The notes under the pieces: model-generated | The model's database searches: none | What the model was told of the DNA's origin: nothing | The model's input: the letters and a program-made list of their open reading frames with translations, nothing else | Assembly (NCBI GenBank): GCA_965200235.1 | Contig: OZ241339.1 | Coordinates: 1,178,001-1,242,000 of the forward strand | Source: Azotimanducus chitobiosivorans | GTDB taxonomy: Bacteria > Pseudomonadota > Gammaproteobacteria > Pseudomonadales > Azotimanducaceae | Reading direction: 5' to 3' | Length of the DNA stretch: 64,000 nt | Program-made: the position numbers and the translations under genes | In this document: positions 26,756 through 35,198 of the stretch, in pieces | Position numbering within the stretch: the stretch's first letter is position 1 | How the letters are laid out: each line of letters begins with the position of its first letter

Positions 26756-29414
26756 CGGACTTGTCTTCTTCCTGGCCTTGTTCCACTTCGCGGACTTCTT
26801 CGATGCGATCAATCTCGACGACCTCGGCATCGCCCTTCAGGTTCATGACGCGCACACCGAGCGTCGCGCGCGCTTGTGTGGAAATCGAATCCACGCTTGT
26901 TCGAATCAGCGTCCCTTGGTTGCTCACAACCATCACTTCGTCTCCTTCGGAGACTTGCAGTGCGCCGGCCAAGCGGCCGTTGCGATCATTCGTGCGCATG
27001 CCGATGACACCTTGACCGCCGCGCCCCTTGACGGGAAACTCGTCAAGCTTTGATCGCTTTCCGTAGCCACGGCTACTGATCGTCAGGAGCGGATCGTCGG
27101 GATTCGGAATGATCAAGGCGATCACCTTGCCGCCTTTGACCTTCATGCCAGTCACGCCCGCCGCCGTGCGCCCCATGGCACGCACATCGGACTCCTTGAA
27201 GCGCACCGCCTTGCCGGTATCGGCGAACAGCATGACATCGGCGCTGCCATCGGTGATCTCAGCGCCGATCAGCGTGTTGCCTTCTTCCAGATTGATCGCC
27301 CGGATGCCGCGTTGATACGGACGGCGGAAGTTCGCAAGCGGTGTCTTCTTGACCTTGCCGCTCGCCGTGGCCATGAACACAAAGCGATTTTCATCGAACG
27401 TCTTGACCGGCAAAATGGCGCTGATGCGCTCACCTTCGTCAAGCTGAAGAAGATTGTTCAGGTGCCGCCCACGCGATGCGGACGTGCGCGCAAGCTTCGG
27501 AATGCGATGCACCTTCATCCAATAGACCTGGCCGCTCGTCGAGAAGCACAGGAGCGTGTCGTGGCTGTTGGCGACCAGCATGTGCTCGATGAAATCCTCA
27601 TCGAGCAAGGCGCCGCCGCCGCGACCCATGCCGCCACGGCCTTGCGCTTGAAAATCGCCGACCACCCGCGACTTCGCATAGCCGAGGTGCGAGATGGTGA
27701 CGACCATATCCTCGACCGGAATCAGATCCTCGTTCGAGAGATCAGCTTCGGCGTCGCTGATGCTCGTCCGGCGTGCATCGCCGTAGGTCTCGCGCACCTC
27801 AATCAGTTCGTCGCGCACGACTTGCGTGAGGCGCGCTTCCGAACCAAGGATCGCCTCGAATTCAGCGATTTCGCCGAGAATTTTCTCATACGCGGCCATC
27901 AGATCTTGGACTTCGAGCGCGGTGAGACGGTGCAGCCGAAGCTCAAGAATTGACTGCGCTTGCTCTTCCGAGAGCCGATAGGTCGCTTCGCCTGTGTCAG
28001 ATTCATCGTCCTGTAGACCGAGGTCGCGCGGTACGCTTGCTGGCCGGCACGCATCGCCGCCAGCGCGCCGCAAAAGTTCGGTCATCGAGGAATGCAATGG
28101 CCAGGCACGCGCCATGAGGGCGATGCGCGCTTCTTCGCGTGATTGCGAGCTGCGAATGAGCTCAACCACTTCGTCAATGCTCGTGAGCGCGACCGCCTGG
28201 CCTTCAAGCGTGTGTCCACGCACGCGCGCCGCACGCAGGAGGTATGCGGTTCGCCGTGTGATGACATCGCGCCGGTGACCAAGGAAGGCTTGCAAGGCTT
28301 CTTTGAGCGGCAACAGTTTCGGACGTCCATCGATGAGCGCCACCAGGTTGATGGCGTAGACGGATTGAAACTGCGTCATGGCGTAGAGGTTGTAGAGCAC
28401 CGTTTTCGCGTTCACCGTAGATTTGACTTCGACCACGACGCGCAGACCGTCCTTGTCAGACTCGTCGCGAATCTCGGTGATGCCCTCGAGCTTCTTTTCC
28501 TTGACGAGTTCCGCAACGCGCTCGATCCAGCGCGCCTTGTTCACTTGATAGGGGAACTCGCTGATGATGATGGGCCCCTTGGACTGATCGTTGTCATCGC
28601 TTGCAATCATGTGCGCCATGGCGTCTTCGTCGTCCGCATCGTGTCCCGGCAAATGCAAGGGATCGTCATGCTCAAGGGTCTTGCCGCGCAGATAAATCCT
28701 GCCGCGCCCGGTGCGATAGGCTTCGACGATGCCGCTGCGCCCGCGAATCGTGCCGCCAGTCGGAAAGTCCGGCCCTTCAACGTGCTGCATGAGCTCGTCG
28801 ATGCCGATGAGCGGGTCATCGATCAGCGCAAGCGTGGCATTGATGATTTCGGTGAGGTTGTGCGGCGGGATTTTTGTCGCCATGCCGACGGCAATGCCAT
28901 CAGAGCCGTTGACAAGAAGATTGGGAATGCGCGTCGGCAAGGCCTCCGGCATCTGCAATGTGCCGTCGTAGTTATCGACAAACGGCACCGTCTCCATGTC
29001 GATATCGGCGAGCAGTTCGCCCGTGATGCGCATCATGCGCACTTCGGTGTAGCGCATGGCGGCAGGCGGGTCACCATCGACCGAACCGAAGTTGCCTTGG
29101 CCCTCAATCAGCATATAGCGCATGGAAAAGTCCTGCGCCATGCGCACCATGGTGTCGTACACCGCCGATTCGCCGTGCGGGTGATATTTGCCGATGACCT
29201 CGCCGACGACGCGCGCCGACTTCACATAGGGGCGGTTGTGGGTGTTGCGCATCTCGTGCATGGCGTAGAGCACGCGCCGATGCACGGGCTTCAAGCCGTC
29301 GCGCACATCGGGCAAGGCACGCCCGACGATGACGCTCATCGCATAGTCGAGAAAGGATTGTTTCAGTTCGTCTTGGAACTGGACGGGGAGGATTTCGCTG
29401 CCGATGAGGGACAC
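26742..29414 (-). CDS. gyrA: DNA gyrase subunit A
   Basis: An 890-residue GyrA. It has GRALPDVRDGLKPVHRRVLY, the quinolone region GKYHPHGESAVYDT (the usual Ser is kept; the adjacent acidic residue is Glu), AAMRYTEVRM with the catalytic Tyr, and six-bladed C-terminal repeats preceded by a GyrA-box-like QGRGGMG. There is an acidic tail. The start is GTG 29414 (VSLIGSEILP), with AAAGG upstream. First gene of the gyrA-serC-pheA-tyrA run. Confidence 0.97.
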   Translation of the reverse strand: MSLIGSEILPVQFQDELKQSFLDYAMSVIVGRALPDVRDGLKPVHRRVLYAMHEMRNTHNRPYVKSARVVGEVIGKYHPHGESAVYDTMVRMAQDFSMRYMLIEGQGNFGSVDGDPPAAMRYTEVRMMRITGELLADIDMETVPFVDNYDGTLQMPEALPTRIPNLLVNGSDGIAVGMATKIPPHNLTEIINATLALIDDPLIGIDELMQHVEGPDFPTGGTIRGRSGIVEAYRTGRGRIYLRGKTLEHDDPLHLPGHDADDEDAMAHMIASDDNDQSKGPIIISEFPYQVNKARWIERVAELVKEKKLEGITEIRDESDKDGLRVVVEVKSTVNAKTVLYNLYAMTQFQSVYAINLVALIDGRPKLLPLKEALQAFLGHRRDVITRRTAYLLRAARVRGHTLEGQAVALTSIDEVVELIRSSQSREEARIALMARAWPLHSSMTELLRRAGGDACRPASVPRDLGLQDDESDTGEATYRLSEEQAQSILELRLHRLTALEVQDLMAAYEKILGEIAEFEAILGSEARLTQVVRDELIEVRETYGDARRTSISDAEADLSNEDLIPVEDMVVTISHLGYAKSRVVGDFQAQGRGGMGRGGGALLDEDFIEHMLVANSHDTLLCFSTSGQVYWMKVHRIPKLARTSASRGRHLNNLLQLDEGERISAILPVKTFDENRFVFMATASGKVKKTPLANFRRPYQRGIRAINLEEGNTLIGAEITDGSADVMLFADTGKAVRFKESDVRAMGRTAAGVTGMKVKGGKVIALIIPNPDDPLLTISSRGYGKRSKLDEFPVKGRGGQGVIGMRTNDRNGRLAGALQVSEGDEVMVVSNQGTLIRTSVDSISTQARATLGVRVMNLKGDAEVVEIDRIEEVREVEQGQEEDKSDAGA

Positions 29415-29581
29415 AAGTTGCCTTTTGTTTGGGGTGTCGCGCGAAAGGGGAATTCGCGCTGACTAAAACGGGTTATTTTACCACTTTGCCTTCGGCATAA
29501 GGAAAAGAAAAAGCGGGCGGCAGCGCGTGTGTTGACGATGCGATTCGACAGAACATGAGCCTTTAATTAAGTCACTCATGT

Positions 29582-29803
29582 GTGCACCAGCCGAACTTGA
29601 CAGGAAGTTTGCTGGCACCCAAGGCTGTAGCCGTTTGCAAACTCTCCAGAACCCGCACGCGAGTCCCTGTCTACGCCTTGTTTGAGAATATCGAAAGCGG
29701 CGCCACGGTGAATGAGTTCCTGGAGTGGTTTCGTGAAGTTCAGGCTTGGCAAGTTGAAGCGGTGCTCAGACACGAAGCGGACAGCCTTAAAACGCCTGAG
29801 TGA
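29582..29803 (+). pseudogene. DUF433-like antitoxin remnant
   Basis: A 73-codon frame from a GTG. The C-terminal 45 residues (RVPVYALFENIESGATVNEF, then LEWFREVQAWQVEAVLRHEA) follow the pattern of DUF433 antitoxin-like proteins, while the N-terminal part where the family has GGKPxxxGTR is garbled (KLSRTRTRVPV). It is therefore probably a decayed copy. It is the first accessory item after gyrA. Confidence 0.5.
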
Positions 29804-29882
29804 GCGGCTTGTCTTGGAAACGGTTTTCGACAAATCAAGTCGATGTATGGAAGAACAGCGTGTTCCGAAAGTCGTGCCGAGT

Positions 29883-30185
29883 TCATTCCAGTACTTGTGC
29901 TGCATGTCGAGCGCGTTCGCGCCTGATCGAGGTCGCCTTATCGAGGTCGAATGTTGCCTGTAGGTTCATCCACAGCTTTGCGGACGTGCCTAACGCTTCG
30001 GATAAGTCGAGCGCTGCTTCCGCAGTCACGCCTCTCTTTCCACGAATCAACTCGTTGAGCCTCGCTCGAGTCCAGCCGATGCGCTGCGCAAAAGCCCTCT
30101 GTGTCAACCCCGCAGGTTCAAGAAATTCCTCCAATAGAATCTCGCCTGGATGAAATGGCTGGGTGGGTTGTCTGATCATGTTCAA
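29883..30185 (-). CDS. higA: HigA-family antitoxin
   Basis: A 100-residue Xre-type helix-turn-helix protein. HPGEILLEEFLEPAGLTQRA and FAQRIGWTRARLNELIRGKR form the typical HigA start and HTH, and WMNLQATFDLDKA is the family tail. It follows the toxin gene by 6 bases (toxin first, as usual for higBA). HigA neutralises HigB and represses its own promoter; a matching dyad lies just upstream of higB (30491-30509). Confidence 0.93.
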   Translation of the reverse strand: MNMIRQPTQPFHPGEILLEEFLEPAGLTQRAFAQRIGWTRARLNELIRGKRGVTAEAALDLSEALGTSAKLWMNLQATFDLDKATSIRRERARHAAQVLE

Positions 30186-30191
30186 TCTCCT

Positions 30192-30482
30192 TCAATGGTA
30201 GTCAACGACCTCTACGTCGAGCGCCTGTCCTCTCCACCAGCGAAAAACAACGCGCCATTGGTCGTTTATGCGGATCGAGAAGTACCCCTTCCTATCTCCA
30301 GTCAGCGCTTCGAGTCTGTTCCCAGTCGGTGCTCGGAGATCGTTCATTTCCGCAGCGTCGTGCAGGTAGAAGAGCTTTCTTCTAGCGGCGCGCCGTAGTT
30401 CCGGCGGAAAGGAACGTGTCTTCCTGCTGACTCGATCATAGAACAGGTCTTCTGCTAGCTGGTTCGCGAAGGACTCGACCAT
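30192..30482 (-). CDS. higB: HigB/RelE-type mRNA interferase toxin
   Basis: A 96-residue RelE-fold toxin with the family hallmarks GNRLEALTGDRKGYFSIRIN, DQWRVVF, and the C-terminal VEVVDYH. It lies upstream of higA on the same strand. It probably cleaves ribosome-bound mRNA when the antitoxin is lost. All regions expected for a full-length HigB are present. Confidence 0.93.
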   Translation of the reverse strand: MVESFANQLAEDLFYDRVSRKTRSFPPELRRAARRKLFYLHDAAEMNDLRAPTGNRLEALTGDRKGYFSIRINDQWRVVFRWWRGQALDVEVVDYH

Positions 30483-30490
30483 GTTTTCAT

Positions 30491-30509
30491 GTTATCGAAA
30501 TTCAATAAC
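30491..30509. promoter_or_regulatory. Dyad operator of higBA
   Basis: The 19 bp sequence GTTATCGAAATTCAATAAC is palindromic at 16 of 18 paired positions and ends 8 bases before the higB start codon. Position and symmetry fit a HigA binding site over the promoter/leader. Inference from sequence symmetry and family autoregulation. Confidence 0.6.
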
Positions 30510-30593
30510 TTGCTCAATACGCCTGCGAATCCGAATTGGCCAGGCAGCGTCGAACAAGAGATAATGGATACTCTTTATTAACCGAGCCTGAAC

Positions 30594-31217
30594 ATGCCAG
30601 AGGATTCAGCGAAAAACAACTACATTAAGCCACAGCCTCTAGACCTCAGGAGCGATGCGGACTTAGATGAGCGTTGGGTCCAGAAGTTGATCGAAAACGA
30701 CACCTCAATCATAGGGCTGGGTGATTTGGACCTCAAAGATAGGGAGCGAGTGCAACCAAGCGCGGGGAGGCTCGATCTATTGCTCCAAGACTTCGAGACG
30801 AAACGTCGGTATGAGGTGGAAATCCAGCTTGGTCCGACCGACGAGAAACACATCATTCGCACGATTGAATACTGGGATATCGAGAGAAAGAGATACCCGC
30901 AATACGATCACTGCGCAGTGATTATCGCGGAAGACATCACGAGCCGGTTCTTCAATGTGATTTCTCTATTCAATGGCAATGTGCCTCTTATCGCGATCCA
31001 GATGAAGGCATACAAGGTCGGTGAGTACACGACCCTGACGTTCACAAAAGTGATGGATGAGCTCAACCGAGGTCTAGTAGATGAGGACGAGGATGCACTC
31101 GCAGCACCCACCGACAGAGCCTACTGGGAAAAGAAGGCATCAAAGGCAACAGTGTCGCTAGCGGACCAAATGCTTGAATTTCTTAAGGATCTCGATGATG
31201 AATTAGAGTTCAACTAC
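30594..31217 (+). pseudogene. DUF5655-type (COG3586-like) protein, 5' part, split by IS
   Basis: The first 208 codons of a gene cut by the nested IS. It starts MPEDSAKNNYIKPQPLD and includes EVEIQLGPTDEKHIIRTIEY, a nuclease-like core of predicted transport/endonuclease-like proteins. The original reading frame ends in EFNY, at the 9 bp target duplication. The IS adds codons CAC and TAG, so a 209-residue truncated protein could still be made. The remaining 89 codons resume at 34191 in perfect frame; joining gives a 297-residue protein with a C-terminal DUF5655-like region. Confidence 0.85.
31209..31217. repeat. 9 bp target-site duplication of outer IS, left copy
   Basis: TTCAACTAC, repeated exactly at 34182-34190 on the other side of the outer IS. 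Confidence 0.9.
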
Positions 31218-31234
31218 CACTAGTGTCCCAACAA

Positions 31235-32401
31235 TTAGTCGAATAAAATCAATTGCTTAGGGGAAGGCGAAAGCTCGGTTCTGTTCGGGCTGCTGGTAAG
31301 TAGTTGAAGGAGCGGTGTTTTTTCGAACAGGGTGAGGCTGAGGATCTGCAGAATAGTGTAGAGGTCGGTGTCGATCCGGTGCCGCTTCCTGACGATGGCG
31401 ATGAGCACATAGACGGACACGGCGATCCAGATTTGCGTCTTGACCGCGTTCTCGGAGGTGCCGAAGAAGGACTTGATTCGAAGGTGCTGCTTGATCCACT
31501 TGAAGAACAGCTCGACCCGCCAGCGGTGGCGGTAGAGTTCGGCGACGGTCCTGGCCGGGACGGCGAAGTTGTTGGTGAGGAAGGTGAGGCGCTTGCCGGT
31601 GTCAGGGTCGCGGAAGCCGACCCTGCGAAGCGGCTCCGGGTACTGGGCACGGCTCCTGCGGCCGGCGGGCACGACGGTCTGGTCGCAGCGCAGGCCCGCG
31701 GACTTGTCCACCGGCCGGGAGTAGCGGCGGGCGCACCTGGTGTTGGACTTCGCGCGCGTGACGAAGAACGCCTTCAGCGAATGCAGGCGGAACAGGCGCG
31801 CGAAGTCGAGGTAGGCCCGGTCCATGACGTAGAAGGCGCCGGGTTCGGGGACGAGCGCGTCGAGCACGCCGACGTCGTGGGGCCTCGCCTCGGAGACATG
31901 CATGAACGCGGGGATGCTGCCGCGCAGGTCGAGGAGCGTGTGCAGCTTGACGCCGGACTTGGTGGCGCGGAACAGGGCCCACGGGAACAGGAAGAGGCAC
32001 AGGTCGATGGTGGAGGAGTCGAGCGCGTAGACGGTGTTGTCGAGGTCGAGCCCGAGGTCGTCGTCCGCGTACAGGGGCCGGGCGACGCCGATCAGCGACT
32101 GGGCGAAGTCCGCGTAGATGCGCCAGTCGCGCCTCATGTTGGCGTTGGACAGGGTGTTGCGAGACATGCCGCCGCGGATGCCCATGTGGTAGAGCTTGTC
32201 GCGGTGGGCGCGCAGGCAGACCTCGATGTCGCGCAGGCTCTCGCGCAGCGTCAGCTGGGCGAAGGCCATGCACAGGAACTGGTCGAGGCAGGCGAAGGAC
32301 TGGACCCTGCGGTCGCCGTGGTAGCGCCGCACGCAGCGGCGAAAGGCCTTGGACGGGAGATGGTCCATGAGCTGGGAAAAGACGAATCGGCCCGAATGCA
32401 T
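31235..32401 (-). CDS. IS4-family transposase (DUF4372 N-terminal domain)
   Basis: A 388-residue DDE transposase. The N-terminal part (FSQLMDHLPSKAFRRCVRRY, SRNTLSNANMRRDWRIYADF) is the DUF4372 type. Catalytic Asp residues are seen in ALDSSTIDLCL and YVMDRAYLDFAR. The C-terminal YRHRWRVELFFKWIK fits the IS4 signature Y-(2)-R-(3)-E-(6)-K exactly. It is very GC-rich compared with its neighbours. It appears complete and so possibly active. Confidence 0.93.
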   Translation of the reverse strand: MHSGRFVFSQLMDHLPSKAFRRCVRRYHGDRRVQSFACLDQFLCMAFAQLTLRESLRDIEVCLRAHRDKLYHMGIRGGMSRNTLSNANMRRDWRIYADFAQSLIGVARPLYADDDLGLDLDNTVYALDSSTIDLCLFLFPWALFRATKSGVKLHTLLDLRGSIPAFMHVSEARPHDVGVLDALVPEPGAFYVMDRAYLDFARLFRLHSLKAFFVTRAKSNTRCARRYSRPVDKSAGLRCDQTVVPAGRRSRAQYPEPLRRVGFRDPDTGKRLTFLTNNFAVPARTVAELYRHRWRVELFFKWIKQHLRIKSFFGTSENAVKTQIWIAVSVYVLIAIVRKRHRIDTDLYTILQILSLTLFEKTPLLQLLTSSPNRTELSPSPKQLILFD

Positions 32402-32482
32402 GACGGAATCCTCTGCTGGACAAGGTCGGGACGATAAGGGAATGGGCCTGTTGTCGGCGGCACGCCATGTTCAAATCGATTC

Positions 32483-32492
32483 CCTTGGAAAC
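32483..32492. repeat. 10 bp direct repeat flanking inner IS, left copy
   Basis: CCTTGGAAAC, repeated at 34105-34114 across the inner IS; probable target-site duplication. Confidence 0.8.
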
Positions 32493-34104
32493 CCTAATTC
32501 CCTGATAAGGAAAAGGAAGGAAGCGAGGGAGGGCGCACGCTGACAGGCGTAGTTTGGCAAAATGCCGGTATCGTTTAAGTCACCCGGCAGGTGCGCCCAT
32601 GAAGAAGATTATAGAACCAAACCCGGCGAAGGTGGAGACGGAGTTCACGGACGCGCTGCTGACGGGGTGCGGGGGGTGGTCGGTGCTGGCGAGGCTGGCG
32701 AAGAAGCTCGGGCTGCTGAGGCAGCTGTCGGAATGCGTGCGGGTGAAGACGCGCGCGCGCGGCGCGTCGGACGGGGAGGTGCTGTGGAGCCTGGTGGCGT
32801 CGCTGTCGGCGGGGAACGGTTCGCTGTCGGACCTGGACGCGCTGAGGGCGGACGCGGTGGGGAAGCGGCTGCTGGGGCTGCGGAGGGCGCCGAGCGGCCG
32901 GCGCGCCGGGGAGTGGCTGTCGCGTCTTGGGAAGTCGGAGGTGCGGGCGCTGCTTGGGGTGGCGAGGGGGTTCGCGAAGCGGGTGGCGCCGGACGTGGTG
33001 TCGCACGAAGTGTCGGAGAAGGGGTACGTGCCGGTGTTCGTGGACGGGACGGGCATCGAGGTGGACGGGGCGCTGTTCGAGGGCGCGGGGAAGCTGTACG
33101 ACGGGCGCCGGGGGTACTGGCTGCACGGGGTGTTCGTCGGGGGGCTGTGGGCGAGCGGTCGGCTGCGGCGGGGCGGCGTGGACGTGGCGGGCGGCTGGCG
33201 CGGGCAGTTGGAGCATGACGTGGCGCCGCTGCTGCCGGAAGGGGCGCCGGTGTGGCTGCGTGCGGACAACGCGTACTACCGGGGGAAGCTGGTCGAGTTC
33301 TGCCGCGAGCGCGGGTGGGACTATTCGATCAGCCTGACGGACGACCGCAAGCGGGGGCCGGTGCTGGACGTGCTGGAGGGGCTGCCGGAGTCGGCGTGGG
33401 AGGACATCGGGATGGGCGAGCAGGCGACGTTCTCGCTGCACCGTCCGGAGGGCTGGGAGGAGCAGTGGTACGTGGTCGTGCGCAAGCTGGTGGAAGGGAG
33501 GCAGAAGGTGCTGATCCCGGCGCACACGGTGATCCTGGTGTCGCGGAACGACCTGCCCTTGAAGGAGCTGGTGCGGCGGCACCGGGGGAAGCAGGGGCAG
33601 GAGAACGCGTTCAAGGGGCCGCTGGTGGAGCTTGGTCTGCACCACCCGCCGTGCCGGGGATACCGGGCGAACCAGGCGTTCTACGCGTGCGGGCAGCTGG
33701 CGCAGCTGCTGCTGGTGGCGATGCAGTACGGGCTGCTGCCGAAGGCGGCGAGGAAGCACGGGCTGCGGCCGCTGGTGCGGCACGCGGTGCGGACGGTGGC
33801 GAGGCTGGTGCGCACCGGCAGGCGGCAGGTGCTGCGCTTCGCGAAGAACAATTTCCGGCTGGACTGGCTGTACTGGTGCGCGGTGCGGCTTGAGTGACGC
33901 CCCGCGGGGCGCGCCCTGGCGCAACGGGCGGGCGCTGCCGGGGGCGGCGGGCTGGTGCCTGCCCGGGCCGGAGCAGAGGGCGAAAACGCCCGTGTCCCGG
34001 ACGCAAATCAGCGGCAAATCGCCTCCCCATCCTAGTTCTTGAACTTAACACCAAGACAAGCCGCGCAAGAAACTCAACTCTGCTGCCTTAACAGGGGATT
34101 GAGG
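32493..34104. mobile_element. Inner IS1380-like insertion sequence
   Basis: A 1612 bp element inserted in the outer IS. Imperfect terminal inverted repeats: left CCTAATTCCCTGATAAGG; right, read inward, CCTCAATCCCCTGTTAAGG. It is flanked by a 10 bp direct repeat CCTTGGAAAC. It carries one transposase gene on the plus strand and is strikingly GC-rich, suggesting a donor of higher GC. Confidence 0.85.
32599..33897 (+). CDS. IS1380-like transposase (DDE_Tnp_1)
   Basis: A 432-residue transposase starting MKKIIEPNPAKVETEFTDAL. Catalytic-type residues appear in VFVDGTGIEVDG (Asp), LRADNAYYRGKL (Asp) and GKQGQENAFKG (Glu); GYRANQAFYACGQLAQLLL is the typical C-terminal helix. ATG 32599 is chosen as it starts the conserved N terminus. 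Codon use is extreme (nearly all G/C at third positions), unlike the surrounding chromosome. Family assignment to IS1380 is by pattern; the 10 bp direct repeat is longer than usual for that family. Confidence 0.85.
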   Translation: MKKIIEPNPAKVETEFTDALLTGCGGWSVLARLAKKLGLLRQLSECVRVKTRARGASDGEVLWSLVASLSAGNGSLSDLDALRADAVGKRLLGLRRAPSGRRAGEWLSRLGKSEVRALLGVARGFAKRVAPDVVSHEVSEKGYVPVFVDGTGIEVDGALFEGAGKLYDGRRGYWLHGVFVGGLWASGRLRRGGVDVAGGWRGQLEHDVAPLLPEGAPVWLRADNAYYRGKLVEFCRERGWDYSISLTDDRKRGPVLDVLEGLPESAWEDIGMGEQATFSLHRPEGWEEQWYVVVRKLVEGRQKVLIPAHTVILVSRNDLPLKELVRRHRGKQGQENAFKGPLVELGLHHPPCRGYRANQAFYACGQLAQLLLVAMQYGLLPKAARKHGLRPLVRHAVRTVARLVRTGRRQVLRFAKNNFRLDWLYWCAVRLE

Positions 34105-34114
34105 CCTTGGAAAC
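34105..34114. repeat. 10 bp direct repeat flanking inner IS, right copy
   Basis: CCTTGGAAAC, identical to 32483-32492. Confidence 0.8.
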
Positions 34115-34181
34115 GGTGCCATTATGTATCTACATTCAATGGCTTATAATTGGATTCGCGAGCTTTGTTGGGACAGCAGTG

Positions 34182-34190
34182 TTCAACTAC
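34182..34190. repeat. 9 bp target-site duplication of outer IS, right copy
   Basis: TTCAACTAC, identical to 31209-31217. Confidence 0.9.
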
Positions 34191-34460
34191 AACAAATTCT
34201 ACATTGGAATGGTGAGGCGCACGAAGCCATCCAACTTCGTCCTGTTCAGGCCGCAAAAGAAGCTCATGAGATTTGAGTTGCGACTGCCTAAAAGCGAAGT
34301 TATTGACCGTCGAATAGACGAATCCGGCCTGACTTCTATTGCCTACGATACGCGATACAAGAACTATCGCTTAGACTTAAAGAAAGAAGATGTTAGCAAG
34401 CAGTCTGAGCTTCTTAGAGACCTGATAAAATTGGCCTACAAGCAGCAGTTCAGCGATTAG
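34191..34460 (+). pseudogene. DUF5655-type protein, 3' part, split by IS
   Basis: The last 89 codons of the gene that begins at 30594: NKFYIGMVRRTKPSNFVLFR, then MRFELRLPKSEVIDRRIDES, YRLDLKKEDV. The pattern (FRPxK, RxElRLP, E/DSGL, YRLxLxK) is that of the DUF5655 C-terminal domain. An open frame from 34107 runs in from the IS, but it has no natural start of its own for this gene. Confidence 0.85.
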
Positions 34461-34523
34461 CCGGAGCGCCGACGCAAACAAGTCATGCTGTTTGCCGTCA
34501 TGCCCTCCGACATCCCAAGCACC

Positions 34524-35090
34524 ATGTCAACACTGCTTCTAGATGCAATCAATGCCAGAACGTCGGCGAGGCAACTGAGTGCGCCGAGCCCAAATCGAGA
34601 TCAAGTCAAAGCCATCATCCAGGCAGGCATGAGCGCCCCCGACCATGGCCGCCTGCGGCCGTGGCGATTCATCGTGCTCGAAGGCGCCGCACGTGACATT
34701 CTCGGCGAGGCAATGGCCGAGTCCCTGCAATCAAGAACACCCGATGCTTCGTCAGCACGCATCAACGCAGAACGCAACAAGCCGAATCGTGCGCCGACGA
34801 TTATCGTTGTCGCCGCCCGTATCACGCCCGGCAAAATTCCGGAAGTGGAGCAACTGCTGGCGGTGGGTGCAGCCACGCAGAACATGTGCCTCGCTGCGCA
34901 CGCGCTTGGCTTTGGGACCATGTGGAAGACCGGTGCGGCGGCGTATGATTCAAAGGTCAAGCACGCGCTCGGCCTGCGCGAGGACGATCACATTGTTGCA
35001 TTCTTGTACCTTGGCACTGTCGCTTTGCCGAGGGTGCCGCGTCAGTTGAGCGACTCGGACGAAGGCGACAAGATTCGATTCATCAACTAA
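34524..35090 (+). CDS. Nitroreductase family protein, YdjA-like
   Basis: A 188-residue FMN-dependent nitroreductase-fold protein: NARTSARQLSAPSPNRDQVK at the start, PDHGRLRPWRFIVLEG (FMN/loop region), and a C-terminal VGAATQNMCLAAHALGFGTM and FLYLGT. Ser/Arg/Pro-rich early motif matches the minimal YdjA group. Upstream ATGs at 34485 and 34500 are possible, but MSTLLLDAINARTSARQ is the conserved start. No clear ribosome site decides it. Confidence 0.85.
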   Translation: MSTLLLDAINARTSARQLSAPSPNRDQVKAIIQAGMSAPDHGRLRPWRFIVLEGAARDILGEAMAESLQSRTPDASSARINAERNKPNRAPTIIVVAARITPGKIPEVEQLLAVGAATQNMCLAAHALGFGTMWKTGAAAYDSKVKHALGLREDDHIVAFLYLGTVALPRVPRQLSDSDEGDKIRFIN

Positions 35091-35156
35091 CCGACTACGC
35101 CTTACCGCAGCAATGTGAAGTTATCGATGTTCCTCGCGGTCCTCTGATTCAACGTA

Positions 35157-35198
35157 TTACCAAACGGCGAACAGGATATTGGTGTCAAGTGCGATCAC
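35157..35198 (-). pseudogene. vapC: Truncated VapC (PIN-domain) toxin
   Basis: GTG 35198 overlaps the vapB stop (GTGA) and gives VIALDTNILFAVW then TAA. MIALDTNIL with the first catalytic Asp is the standard PIN-toxin opening. Beyond the stop only a few more PIN-like codons are seen before the nitroreductase gene. The toxin is therefore lost. Confidence 0.75.

Larger units (their letters stand above)
31218..34181. mobile_element. Outer IS4-family insertion sequence (interrupted by a second IS)
   Basis: Ends are defined by the duplicated TTCAACTAC and by terminal inverted repeats: left CACTAGTGTCCCAACAA at 31218; right, read inward on the other strand, CACTGCTGTCCCAACAA ending at 34181 (15 of 17 identical). 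Subtracting the 1612 bp inner IS and one copy of its 10 bp duplication leaves 1342 bp, a normal size for an IS4-family element with one transposase. The inner element sits between the transposase start and the right end, so the outer transposase gene is intact. Confidence 0.9.

Noticed and set aside
28143..29462. A 439-codon open frame on the plus strand
   Set aside because: It is fully antisense to gyrA, His/Arg/Ala-rich, and reflects the codon bias of gyrA.
31304..32437. A 377-codon plus-strand frame across the outer transposase
   Set aside because: Antisense to a transposase with intact DDE/YREK motifs; Gly/Val/Asp-rich shadow.
32575..34017. A 480-codon open frame antisense to the inner transposase
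   Set aside because: Pro/Arg/His-rich composition is typical of a shadow frame in very GC-rich DNA.
34107..34460. A 117-residue membrane-like small protein
   Set aside because: Its first 28 codons are IS end sequence; the rest is the 3' part of the gene at 30594.
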